Shown here: piece after piece, positions 10,350-18,717 of the stretch
How positions within the stretch are numbered: the stretch's first letter is position 1
Layout: every line of letters begins with the position of its first letter
NCBI RefSeq assembly: GCF_001280065.1
Contig: NZ_LGEA01000125.1
Location: forward strand, 186,001 to 250,000
From: Streptomyces sp. NRRL B-1140
GTDB lineage: Bacteria > Actinomycetota > Actinomycetes > Streptomycetales > Streptomycetaceae
Reading direction: 5' to 3'
DNA: 64,000 nt
The notes under the pieces: generated by a model
The model's database searches: none
Told to the model about the DNA's origin: nothing
The model's input: only the letters and a program-made list of their open reading frames with translations
Program-made: the position numbers and the translations under genes

Positions 10350-10380
10350 GGCCTGATCGCCGGTGCGTCGGTGCCGTGAG
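10328..10380 (+). repeat. Direct repeat across a stop codon (23 bp, two copies)
   Basis: The 23 bases at 10328-10350, which include the stop codon of the proline-rich protein gene, recur at 10358-10380 with a single T to C change, with a period of 30 bp. Confidence 0.85.
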
Positions 10381-10393
10381 CTCCGGCACCGAG

Positions 10394-10981
10394 CTAGGGC
10401 ACGGACGCCTGCGTGCCGGAGCCGGAGGCCTCCTCGTCAGCCGGGCCCGGGGAGACGAACACCACCATGTCCGTCTCCTCACCCGGCAGGGGTTCGGGCT
10501 CCCGCCACCCCGCCCGGCGGTATAAGGCCAGGGCCTGAGGGGCGCCGATCCAGGTCATCAGCCAGGCCCGGCCGCCCGGTGCGGCGGAGCTGAGAGCGGA
10601 CAGCAACCGCCGCCCCAGGCCCGTACCGCGAGCCCGGGAGCGCACACCCAGTTCGTCGATCTCGAAGCAGCCGACGAGGAGCTCGCTCACCCGCTCGGCA
10701 CCGAGCCGCCGGGTGACCTTTCCGTAGGCGCGGTCGGCACGGAAGGGCGCCCGGGTGGTCCAGCCGGTGGCGAATCCGTCCAGCCCTCCCTCCTCCGACA
10801 GCGCCAGCACCGCCCGGAATCCCGGACGGTGCACGTCCGTCTCCAGCCGCTCACGGAACTCCGCCCGCGTCTCCTCGAAGTCCCGGGGTTCCCAGGGCGG
10901 TGCCGTGAAGACCTCGGCGTACGCCTCGGTGAGTTCGTCCGCGACGGTGAGGACGTCTGGGCCGTACCACGTGAGTGTCAC
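10394..10981 (-). CDS. GNAT-family N-acetyltransferase
   Basis: A 195-residue acetyltransferase of the GNAT superfamily, which transfers acetyl from acetyl-CoA to an amine. The acetyl-CoA-binding motif A is in VRSRARGTGLGRRLLSAL, preceded by the strand IDELGV, and the last strand MTWIGAPQALALYRRAGW is characteristic. The substrate is unknown. The GTG start at 10981 overlaps the TGA stop of the SWIM gene (GTGA), so it is third in a coupled operon with SNF2 and SWIM genes. Its in-frame extension to 11263 runs antisense-like through the SWIM gene and was dropped. Confidence 0.85.
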   Translation of the reverse strand: MTLTWYGPDVLTVADELTEAYAEVFTAPPWEPRDFEETRAEFRERLETDVHRPGFRAVLALSEEGGLDGFATGWTTRAPFRADRAYGKVTRRLGAERVSELLVGCFEIDELGVRSRARGTGLGRRLLSALSSAAPGGRAWLMTWIGAPQALALYRRAGWREPEPLPGEETDMVVFVSPGPADEEASGSGTQASVP

Positions 10982-12252
10982 AGGGAGTTCCTCTCCGAGG
11001 GGGCGAGTTCTGCCGATGCCGGGGCGGCCGCGGAGGCCAGGGCCGTCGCCGGGTCCTGGGCGGCGCCTCCCGCGGGCTGCCAGCGGCCGCTCTCCTTGCG
11101 GTAGGGCCACCAGCGGCCGTCCCGGCCCAGGCGCAGTTGCACCGGCGCACCGGCGACCGTCCACCGGTTGCCCCGCCACCGGAGCTCCGGCCGTTCGGCG
11201 GTGTCCCAGGCCGAGTCCAGGGCGGCACGCGCGCGTGTGAGCGTTTCGCCCTCCACGCGCCACTCCTCGTCGAGGACGCGGAGTGCGGCGGCCCCGCCGT
11301 GACGCCAGGCGCGCACGGCCGTCGCCAGCCCCTCCCGTCCGCGTCCCGACCCTTCGGCGAGGCGGTCGTGTATCTCCCGGCAGGGGTCACCCGCGGCAAG
11401 CCGCACCGCGTCCTGCGCCGCCGTCAACTGTTCGTGGGAGGTGCCCCGGAGCGCCTCCGCGAGCAGGCGGTGGGCCCGCACGGCGGTTCGCGCGGCCAGG
11501 AACGCCAGCGCGGCCGGGTCGATGCCGGGGGCGGGGGGCGTCTCGGTGTCGAGGGCCGGTGGAAGCCCGGGTTCACCGGGGAGACCGGGCAAGTCGGGGA
11601 GCGGCGGCAGGATGTCACCGGCGGCGTACGCCTCGGCAGCGTCCACACCCTCCGGCCCGCGGGAGCCCGCCGAGCAGGCCCCGCTGCGGGCCTGCAGCTC
11701 CTCCAGCAGGGCGGCTTCGGAGCGCCCGCGCATCAGCAGCAGCACGAACGGGTCCTGGTCCAGCAAGCGCGCCACCTGGTAGCACAGCGCCGCCGTGTGC
11801 CCGCAGTGGTCCCAGGCACCGCAATCACATTGCGGTTCCAGATCGCCCAGGCCCGGGAGCAGGTCGACGCCCGCGTCCCCGGCGTCCTCGACCAGGTGCG
11901 GCGGCATCTCGCGGTCCAGCAGTGCCGCCACGTGACCGGCCCGCTCCGCCGCCATGTCCAGGAAGCGGTCCCACTGTCCTTGCGAAAGCTCCTCGAGCAG
12001 GACGTCGGCCCGGTGCGCCGTGCGGTCGCGGTCAAGGACGACGGCGGTGAGCCGCCCCGGACGAACCGACACCGCGCCCACCGCACCCGCGCGGGCGAGC
12101 CGACGTCCCGACTTGAGCTGCGCCGAGTCCAGTGCCGTGCCTTCGAGAGCCCGCAGCCAGGCCTGGCCCCACCAGGTCTGCGCGAAGCCCCGTCCGTGCG
12201 CGGGCGGCAGTGCGGCGAAGGTGCGTTCCGTGTCGTCCTCGTGCCGTGTCAT
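10978..12252 (-). CDS. SWIM zinc-finger protein
   Basis: A 424-residue protein with a SWIM zinc finger, CDCGAWDHCGHTAALCY (CxC...CxH), at residues ~140-156. The N-terminal part contains QTWWGQAWLRALE, typical of the bacterial SWIM proteins that partner SNF2 ATPases. The C-terminal half is alanine/arginine-rich, helical and poorly conserved. SWIM domains are thought to bind DNA or proteins. The ATG at 12252 overlaps the SNF2 stop (ATGA), and its own stop overlaps the GNAT start (GTGA), so equimolar production with the helicase is likely. A DNA repair or remodelling role is inferred, not shown. Confidence 0.88.
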   Translation of the reverse strand: MTRHEDDTERTFAALPPAHGRGFAQTWWGQAWLRALEGTALDSAQLKSGRRLARAGAVGAVSVRPGRLTAVVLDRDRTAHRADVLLEELSQGQWDRFLDMAAERAGHVAALLDREMPPHLVEDAGDAGVDLLPGLGDLEPQCDCGAWDHCGHTAALCYQVARLLDQDPFVLLLMRGRSEAALLEELQARSGACSAGSRGPEGVDAAEAYAAGDILPPLPDLPGLPGEPGLPPALDTETPPAPGIDPAALAFLAARTAVRAHRLLAEALRGTSHEQLTAAQDAVRLAAGDPCREIHDRLAEGSGRGREGLATAVRAWRHGGAAALRVLDEEWRVEGETLTRARAALDSAWDTAERPELRWRGNRWTVAGAPVQLRLGRDGRWWPYRKESGRWQPAGGAAQDPATALASAAAPASAELAPSERNSL

Positions 12253-15191
12253 CGCAGGCCTCCTCGCAGTTCGACCAGGTCCGCCAGTTCCGCGTCCGTC
12301 AGTTCCGTGAGCGCCGCCTCGCCGGCCCCGAGGACCGCGTCCGCCAGTTCCCGCTTGCGCAGCAGCAGCTCGGCGATGCGGTCCTCGATCGTCCCTTCCG
12401 CGATGATCCGGTGCACCTGCACGGGCCGGGTCTGGCCGATGCGGTACGCGCGGTCGGTGGCCTGCGCCTCGACGGCCGGATTCCACCAGCGGTCGTAGTG
12501 CACGACGTGCTCCGCGCGGGTGAGGTTCAGCCCGGTGCCCGCCGCCTTCAACGACAGCAGGAACACCGGTGTCTCGCCCTCCTGGAAGCGCCGCACCATG
12601 GCCTCGCGTTCGGCGACGGGTGCCCCTCCGTGCAGGAACAGCGAGGGTGTACCGCGGGCGGCGAGATGCCGTTGCAGCAGACGGGCCATCTGCACGTACT
12701 GGGTGAAAACCAGAACGCCCGCCTCCTCGGCGAGGATCGTGTCGAGCAGCTCGTCCAGCAGCTCCAGTTTCCCCGAGCGCCCGGCGATCACGGGGCGCTC
12801 CTCCTTGAGGTACTGCGCCGGATGGTTGCAGATCTGCTTGAGTCCGGTCAGCAGCTTCACGATCAGGCCCCGCCTGGCCATGCTGCCGGCGCCGGAGATC
12901 TCCGCGAGCGCCTCGCGCACCACGGCTTCGTACAGGGCCACCTGCTCCTGGGTGAGCGACACGGCGCGGTCCGTCTCGGTCTTCGGCGGCAGTTCGGGCG
13001 CGATGCCCGGGTCCGACTTGCGGCGACGCAGCAGGAACGGCCGTACGAGGCGGGCCAGCCGGTCGGCTGCGGCCGGGTCCTGGCCGCCCTCCACGGCCTC
13101 GGCATACCGTCGGCGGAAGGCGCCGAGCCGGCCCAGCAGTCCGGGAGTCGTCCAGTCGAGGATCGCCCACAGCTCCGACAGGTTGTTCTCCACCGGGGTG
13201 CCGGTGAGCGCCACGCGTGCGCGTGCGTCGATGGAACGCAGGTCGCGCGCGGTCGAGGAGTACGGGTTCTTCACGTGCTGGGCCTCGTCCGCCACGAGCA
13301 GGCCCCATGGCACCCCGGCGAGCCGGGACGCGTCCATGCGCATCGTGCCGTACGTGGTGAGCACGAACTCCCCGTCGGCCAGGTCGTCCAGGTCGCGCCG
13401 CGCCCCGTGGAAGCGCCGCACCGGTGTGCCGAGGGCGAACCGCTCGATCTCCCTCTGCCAGTTGCCCATCAGGGAGGTCGGGGAGACCACCAGGGTGGGC
13501 CCGGCGGACCGGGCGTCGGACTGCCGGTGCAGGTGGAGGGCGATCAGGGTGATCGTCTTGCCGAGTCCCATGTCGTCGGCGAGACAGCAGCCCAGGCCGA
13601 GCGACGTCATACTCGCGAGCCAGTTCAGACCCCGCCGCTGGTAGTCCCGCAGGGTGGCGGCGAGGGCGGCGGGCTGCTCCACGGACCGCTGCGCCTCGGG
13701 ACTCGCCAGCCGCTCCCGCAGTTCCGCCAGCCATCCCGTGGGCCGCACCGCGACCCGGCGGCCCTCCACTTCCGTCCAGCCCGTCAGGGCCGCGCCCAGG
13801 GCGTCCACCGGCGTCACCTGGCGGTCCTGCCGGGAGCCGGCCCGCCGCGCCTCCTGAGGGTCGATCAGGACCCACCGGTCGCGCAGCCGCACCACGGGTC
13901 GCTTCGCCTCGGCCAGACGGTTCAGTTCCTCCCGGTCCAGTCGCCTGTCGCCCAGGGCGAAGGACCAGGTGAAGGCGAGCAGTGCGTCGGCCGACAGGAA
14001 CGACGGCATGGCCGCGAGGGGCGCGCCGGACTCCCGTTCGCCGTCGGTCTCGCCGCCGTGGGGCCCCACTTCCGCGTGCGTGCTGAGCTCACGGGACAGT
14101 CCCTTGGGCCAGTGCACATCGACCCCGGCCGCCCTCAGCGCCCGCGCACCCGCCCCGAGAAGCTCGATGACCTCCTCGTCGGCGAGTTCGGCCGCGTCCG
14201 GCACGGCCGCCGACAACAGGGGCGTGAGCGGGGCCCAGGCCCGGGCCGCACGGCGCAGGGCGAGCAGCGCGTCCATCCGGGCGCGCGGGCCGAAGGCCTC
14301 GCCCGGGGCCCCGGCCCAGACGTCCGCGGCGTCCGCGACCAGCGCGGGATCACTGACGCTGTGCACCTGCAGCACGGCCCGGAAGGTCACGCCCGCGCCG
14401 TCGTCCGCCGCATCGGCCAGCCCGGCCGCCTCGATCCGCAGCGACAACCGGACGCCCGCGTCGTGGCCCGCGGCGATGTCGGCGGCCCAGGCGCGCTGCT
14501 CGGGCAACCGCACCGGTTCCGGCGAGGCGTAGGCGGGGCCGCCCGTCACCAGTGGTGCGGCGGGGGAGCGGGGCAGGGTGTCGGCGACCGCGTCGAGGAA
14601 GGCGCGCACGAGCTGCTCCGGGTCGGGCAGCCGCGGCGGCTGGGCGCCTTCGAGAGGCACGGCGTGCGCCTCGGGGGGCATCGCGGTGGCGAGGCGGCGC
14701 ACGGCCTCGATGTCCTGGGCGCGCAGGGGACCCGTGCGCCAGGCGTCGTGGTCGCCCGCGGACAGCCCCGGCAACAGCAGCCCGCGGGCGACGAGGTGCA
14801 GGGCGTGCAGGGCCGCCGCGCCCCAGAAGACGGTGGACCGGTGCCCCTGCCCGCCGACACGCGCGCGCGTGAGGATCGGCAGGGCCGTGCGCACCGGCAC
14901 CACGACGGCGGGCAGGCTCGTTTCCTCGACTCCGCCGTCATGAGGCACGGCGACCGCCAGGTCCGTGACGGACGCGGACGCCACCATCGGAAGGGGAGCG
15001 CCGTCGGGCCGCCAGAAGGCGACGCTACCGGTGCGTGCGGGATCGCCGGGCAGGAAAACGGAGTGGCAGAAGGGCAGTTCGGAGGTGTCGGACGAGGGTG
15101 CCGGGTGGTTCCGATGCTCGACTATGACGCAGTCCTCAAATTTGACTAGCGGGCGGGGAGTCGCCGAGGATACAGCACTTTCGGTGCACAC
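12249..15191 (-). CDS. SNF2-family DEAD/DEAH-box helicase
   Basis: A 980-residue SNF2/RapA-type ATPase. Residues ~1-480 are a family-specific N-terminal region. The helicase core follows: Walker A DDMGLGKTIT (~537-546), DEAQHVKNP (~633), LTGTPVENN, and the C-terminal lobe ending with HYDRWWNPAVEAQATDRAYR and RIGQTRPVQVHR (~917). Such enzymes translocate on double-stranded DNA. Here it heads a three-gene coupled operon with SWIM and GNAT genes. The start is a GTG at 15191; no other start precedes the conserved SVFLPGDPARTGSVAFWRPD stretch. It lies 158 bp from the divergent small membrane protein gene. Confidence 0.9.
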   Translation of the reverse strand: MCTESAVSSATPRPLVKFEDCVIVEHRNHPAPSSDTSELPFCHSVFLPGDPARTGSVAFWRPDGAPLPMVASASVTDLAVAVPHDGGVEETSLPAVVVPVRTALPILTRARVGGQGHRSTVFWGAAALHALHLVARGLLLPGLSAGDHDAWRTGPLRAQDIEAVRRLATAMPPEAHAVPLEGAQPPRLPDPEQLVRAFLDAVADTLPRSPAAPLVTGGPAYASPEPVRLPEQRAWAADIAAGHDAGVRLSLRIEAAGLADAADDGAGVTFRAVLQVHSVSDPALVADAADVWAGAPGEAFGPRARMDALLALRRAARAWAPLTPLLSAAVPDAAELADEEVIELLGAGARALRAAGVDVHWPKGLSRELSTHAEVGPHGGETDGERESGAPLAAMPSFLSADALLAFTWSFALGDRRLDREELNRLAEAKRPVVRLRDRWVLIDPQEARRAGSRQDRQVTPVDALGAALTGWTEVEGRRVAVRPTGWLAELRERLASPEAQRSVEQPAALAATLRDYQRRGLNWLASMTSLGLGCCLADDMGLGKTITLIALHLHRQSDARSAGPTLVVSPTSLMGNWQREIERFALGTPVRRFHGARRDLDDLADGEFVLTTYGTMRMDASRLAGVPWGLLVADEAQHVKNPYSSTARDLRSIDARARVALTGTPVENNLSELWAILDWTTPGLLGRLGAFRRRYAEAVEGGQDPAAADRLARLVRPFLLRRRKSDPGIAPELPPKTETDRAVSLTQEQVALYEAVVREALAEISGAGSMARRGLIVKLLTGLKQICNHPAQYLKEERPVIAGRSGKLELLDELLDTILAEEAGVLVFTQYVQMARLLQRHLAARGTPSLFLHGGAPVAEREAMVRRFQEGETPVFLLSLKAAGTGLNLTRAEHVVHYDRWWNPAVEAQATDRAYRIGQTRPVQVHRIIAEGTIEDRIAELLLRKRELADAVLGAGEAALTELTDAELADLVELRGGLR

Positions 15192-15349
15192 GGGTATGGC
15201 TGTGCTGTGAGATGAGTCACTATAAGGGTCATAGGGGTGCGTCCGGGGCGCACCTCAGGGATGTCTCAGGGTCGCGGTCCGGAACCGCCGTGAGGGCGGG
15301 TCCGTTCTCGAGACAGAGAGCGGCAGCGGCCACGAAGGAGGCGACAGTC

Positions 15350-15532
15350 ATGTCGAAGAACGCCAAGATCGCCGCGGGCGGTGTGGCGGTCGGGCTCATC
15401 CTGCTGATCTGGCTGCCCTGGTGGGCATCACTCCTGATCATCCTGGGCGTCCCGGCCGCCGCTTACCTCACACTCGACCCGTCGCAGCGGCGCAGGCTGC
15501 GCCGCGCCACCCGCAAGGAACTCGGCCGCTGA
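15350..15532 (+). CDS. Small membrane protein, two hydrophobic segments
   Basis: A 60-residue protein: a short basic start (MSKNAKIA), a strongly hydrophobic region broken by LPWW (residues ~9-41, one long or two short helices), and a basic tail RRRLRRATRKELGR. I recognise it only as a kind of small membrane protein common in streptomycetes. The start is firm: GAAGGAGG (15334-15341) lies 8 bases before the ATG; the longer frame from 15212 has no such signal. Confidence 0.65.
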   Translation: MSKNAKIAAGGVAVGLILLIWLPWWASLLIILGVPAAAYLTLDPSQRRRLRRATRKELGR

Positions 15533-15586
15533 GGCTCGGCTCCACACGGCCCGGCCGGGCCCCGCGAGGAGCCCGGCGGTGTCGGC

Positions 15587-16453
15587 TCAGTTCGGCCGTA
15601 CGGCCATCTTGTCCAGGGCCTCCAGGAGACTCGGCAGTTCCGGCCCCCTGCCCACCGGCAGGACCTCACCGGGCTCCTCGTCGAGCAGGACGAACGCGAT
15701 GTCGTCGGTCCGGGCGACGAGCGACCAGCCCGGGCCGTCTGCGCGCAGGGTCCGGGCATCGCCCGGCGCGAAAGACGACCGGACCCGGCCCAGCGGCGGC
15801 GGCGAGTCGATGTAGGTGCGGGCCTCCGCGAGAACGCGCCGGATGCCGCTGTGGCCACCCACGCGCGTGTTCACCCCGCCATCCTCCGGACCGTCGGTCG
15901 CGCTGCCCCCGCCACCCTGCGCCTCAGGGGCCTCGGAATTCGGCGCCGGGAACTCCGCGTCGTCGACCTGCTCCCGCCATGTGGCCCACTGCAGCGCGAT
16001 CTCGTCCGCGCCCAGGCGTCGCTGGGCGGGGCCCCAGACGCCGGTGTCCGGTGGGGTCAGCGGGGGCCGGTCGTCGGCCTCCGGACCCGGATCGTGCGGC
16101 GCGGGCACCCCGGGGGCCGCGACGGCGACGGCGAGGGGCCACCCGGGCAGGGCCGCGACGACCGTGCGCTCGTCGGGCGACAGCTCGTACTCCATGCCGC
16201 AGTCCCACGACGCGATCGCGACGGCCACCAGCGAGACGTCGTCGATGGCCACCGTCCACCGGGCGCCCTCGCCGTCCTGGCCGAGCACCAGCCCGTACCC
16301 GTCGGCGAGCGGCGCGAGACCGAGCGCCGCGCATGCCTCGGGATAGTCGTCGCCCAGCACGCTCGGGAACTTCGCCGGCGTCAGCAGCACCGCCGTGAGC
16401 ACATAGAGCGCATCGTCCGCGGCGGCGACGGCTTCCTCGTCCGTCCCGGCCAT
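15587..16453 (-). CDS. Conserved protein of unknown function, two-lobed
   Basis: A 288-residue soluble acidic protein I cannot assign to a function. It has two similar-looking alpha/beta parts (residues ~10-180 and ~205-285) joined by a low-complexity linker rich in Gly, Pro and Glu. Both lobes contain a WxLVARxDDIAFVLLDE-like or WTVAIDDVSLVAVAIASWD strand pattern, which hints at an internal duplication. No signal peptide or membrane segment. The start at 16453 has GGGGAGG 7 bases upstream. Confidence 0.6.
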   Translation of the reverse strand: MAGTDEEAVAAADDALYVLTAVLLTPAKFPSVLGDDYPEACAALGLAPLADGYGLVLGQDGEGARWTVAIDDVSLVAVAIASWDCGMEYELSPDERTVVAALPGWPLAVAVAAPGVPAPHDPGPEADDRPPLTPPDTGVWGPAQRRLGADEIALQWATWREQVDDAEFPAPNSEAPEAQGGGGSATDGPEDGGVNTRVGGHSGIRRVLAEARTYIDSPPPLGRVRSSFAPGDARTLRADGPGWSLVARTDDIAFVLLDEEPGEVLPVGRGPELPSLLEALDKMAVRPN

Positions 16454-16588
16454 CCCAGCCTCCCCATCGGTTCGTCCACCGGCGCGCACCCTAATGCGCC
16501 CGCAAGGCCCTTGTCACGGCCTCGCAGGCGCACTCGGAGCTGCAGTTTTCCGGCGGACGGGGCGAATCGGCCGTCCGGGACGTGCGCG

Positions 16589-16885
16589 TCATGCCCCCGG
16601 CAGCCCCAGCAGCTCGCGGGCCACGGCCTCCGGAGACCGGCCGCGCTCACGGGCCAGCGCGATCACGGCCCTGCAGGCCAGCTCGTTCACACCGAACGAC
16701 AGCGCCTCGGGCGACACCCAGCCGGCCGCTTCGTCGGCCCGCTCCGGGTCGTTCTCCGCAGAGGCCGTGACATAGGCCGCCGCCGCCTCGAAGAGGTTGT
16801 GGGGACGGTTCTCCCCCTCGGCTCTCGGCTCCGTGCGCAAGGCATCGGCGACCTTTCCCCCGGCTCTGCGGAACCTGCCCCACAT
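16589..16885 (-). CDS. Small conserved helical protein of unknown function
   Basis: A 98-residue protein with predicted helices: LFEAAAAYVTASAENDPERA, then SPEALSFGVNELACRAVIAL and a C-terminal SPEAVARELLGLPGA. No signal peptide, no known motif. ATG at 16885 is preceded by GAAGGG at ~9 bases; a GTG three codons upstream overlaps that ribosome-binding site and was not chosen. Divergent from the MpaB-type oxygenase gene. Function unknown. Confidence 0.55.
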   Translation of the reverse strand: MWGRFRRAGGKVADALRTEPRAEGENRPHNLFEAAAAYVTASAENDPERADEAAGWVSPEALSFGVNELACRAVIALARERGRSPEAVARELLGLPGA

Positions 16886-16982
16886 GCTGACCACCCTTCC
16901 CCTGCCTCTGCCGTGCCCGGTCGTTCATCTCCCGGTCACCAACGTAAAGTTGCAGAACCTGTGGCAGAAGGGGGACGGCACG

Positions 16983-17882
16983 GTGAGGCGTTTCTCACGG
17001 CTCGAACAGATCCGGCGGATGGACCCGTACGAGGACGCTACGGAGATCTACCGGCTCAGCGTGGCGTACGAGTTCCCCTGGGACTTCACACGCGCCCTGG
17101 AACTGGCCCTGTACCGCACGTACGCCGTCCCCGCCATCGGCAGGCTGCTCGCGCGTACGGCGGAGCTCACGGACCGGGCGCAGAAGCGCTATGACGACAC
17201 CTCGCTGCTGCTGGACGCCATCGTCGAGCACGGTTTCGGCAGTGAGCAGGGCAGGACCGCGATCCGCCGCATCAACCAGATGCACCGCAGCTACGACATC
17301 AGCGACGACGACATGCGCTATGTGCTCTGTACCTTCGTCGTGATGCCCAAGAGGTGGATCGACGCCTATGGCTGGCGCAGGATGTCACGCCACGAGATCG
17401 TCGCCAGTGTGGTCCACTACCGCACGCTGGGCCGCCACATGGGAATCAAGAACATCCCCGAGACGTACGAGACGTTCGAGAGCTGTCTGGACTCCTACGA
17501 GGCCGCCCACTTCGCCTGGGACGAGGACGCCCGGCGCGTCTCGGACGCCACACTCGACCTGATGGCCTCCTGGTATCCCGGCCCCCTCGCGCCCGTGCTG
17601 CGCACCACGACCCTCGCGCTGCTCGACGACTCGCTGCTGGACGCCTTCCGCTACAGCCCGCCGAGTGCCGCCACGCGCGCGTGGGTGCGGCGCGCCGTCC
17701 GGCTCCGGGGGCGTGCCGTCCGGCTGCTGCCGCCCCGGCGCACCCCGCACTTCGCCCGCCAGAACCGGGAGATCAAGGGCTACCCGTACGGCTACCGGGT
17801 CGCCGACCTCGGCACCCGCCCCGTCCCGGGCGTCGGGGGCTGCCCCGTGCGGCACACCGCGCCGGACACCCGGGCAGGGTGA
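16983..17882 (+). CDS. MpaB / rubber-oxygenase-family protein (DUF2236)
   Basis: A 299-residue protein of the oxygenase MpaB/latex-clearing-protein superfamily, predicted b-type haem proteins. The family pattern is visible: AIRRINQMHRSYDISDDDMR, then YVLCTFVVMPKRWIDAYGWR and HYRTLGRHMGI, with conserved His residues likely to bind haem. Substrate unknown; no signal peptide is seen. The GTG at 16983 has AGGGGG upstream; the frame extends back to 16797, antisense to the small divergent gene, and lacks support. The last ~20 bp run into a degenerate GC-rich repeat array. Confidence 0.75.
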   Translation: MRRFSRLEQIRRMDPYEDATEIYRLSVAYEFPWDFTRALELALYRTYAVPAIGRLLARTAELTDRAQKRYDDTSLLLDAIVEHGFGSEQGRTAIRRINQMHRSYDISDDDMRYVLCTFVVMPKRWIDAYGWRRMSRHEIVASVVHYRTLGRHMGIKNIPETYETFESCLDSYEAAHFAWDEDARRVSDATLDLMASWYPGPLAPVLRTTTLALLDDSLLDAFRYSPPSAATRAWVRRAVRLRGRAVRLLPPRRTPHFARQNREIKGYPYGYRVADLGTRPVPGVGGCPVRHTAPDTRAG

Positions 17883-17962
17883 CGCGGCGGGGGCGTCCGG
17901 GCGGGGTGACGGCGCCGGATGCCCGGGCCCGGCGACCCGGCGCCCGGGCCCGGCGACGCGGT
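17864..17962. repeat. Degenerate CCGGG-rich repeats at convergent gene ends
   Basis: Four related units of ~21-26 bp run from inside the oxygenase 3' end to the end of the convergent methyltransferase gene. The last two (17921-17940 and 17942-17961) differ at one base and contain the palindrome CCGGGCCCGG. They may fold into stacked hairpins serving both strands as terminators. Confidence 0.7.
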
Positions 17963-17965
17963 GGC

Positions 17966-18574
17966 TCAGTCCTCGCGGACGGCGAGCGCCAGGAAACGGG
18001 AGTCCTCGTCGACGTAAGACGTCAGGCGCCATCCGGAACCGGCCAGGAGCGGGCGGAGACTGGGCTCGGCCCGCAGATCGTCCGGGGTGAGAGGGCGGCC
18101 GTGGCGTGCCGCGAGAGCCGCCCTGCCGATCGGGTGGAACAGCGCCAGCACCCCACCGGGGCGCACCACACGTGCCAGCTCCCGCAGGTCCTCGGCCGGG
18201 CTCCCGAGGTGCGAGATGAGGCCCGCCCCGAACACGGCGTCGAGTGACCGCGAGCGCAGGGGCAGCGCCGCGACGTCCGTGAGCAGCAACTGCCCGTCAC
18301 GGTCCCGCCCGGCTCGCGCGGCCTCCCGCAGCATGGCCGGCGTCAGATCTGCCCCCAGGACCGTTCCCGAGGGTCCCACGGCGGCCCGGAGCGGCGGCAA
18401 AGCCCGGCCGGTGCCGCACCCCGCGTCCAGCACCCGGTCGCCCGCCCGCAGTCCGAGCTCGTCGACGGCGGCCGCGTAGGCCGGACCGTCGTCGGGGAAA
18501 CGGCTGTCCCAGTCGGCGGCGCGGGCGGTGAAGAACTCCTGGACACGCGTCTGCTCGTCGCTCATGTACCGCAT
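17966..18574 (-). CDS. Class I SAM-dependent methyltransferase
   Basis: A 202-residue methyltransferase of the UbiE/Methyltransf_11 type. SAM motif I is VLDAGCGTGRALPPL (residues ~47-61), followed by VLGADLTPAML, a motif IV region FGAGLISHL and motif V RVVRPGGVLALFHPIGR. The target is unknown. An alternative Met three codons in (18565) is possible; the first ATG has GGTGAG seven bases upstream. It is convergent with the oxygenase and divergent from the MHYT gene. Confidence 0.85.
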   Translation of the reverse strand: MRYMSDEQTRVQEFFTARAADWDSRFPDDGPAYAAAVDELGLRAGDRVLDAGCGTGRALPPLRAAVGPSGTVLGADLTPAMLREAARAGRDRDGQLLLTDVAALPLRSRSLDAVFGAGLISHLGSPAEDLRELARVVRPGGVLALFHPIGRAALAARHGRPLTPDDLRAEPSLRPLLAGSGWRLTSYVDEDSRFLALAVRED

Positions 18575-18717
18575 GATGGCTCACCGGCACGGACGACGCC
18601 TCAGTGCACACGTTCGAGCGTGATCCGGTCGTTCCGGTGCAGCCTCGGGTCATATTCCAACACCTTTCGAAATGCGCCACCTTCGGGCGCCCGTCCCGGG
18701 TCTAGCGTCCCGGGGCC

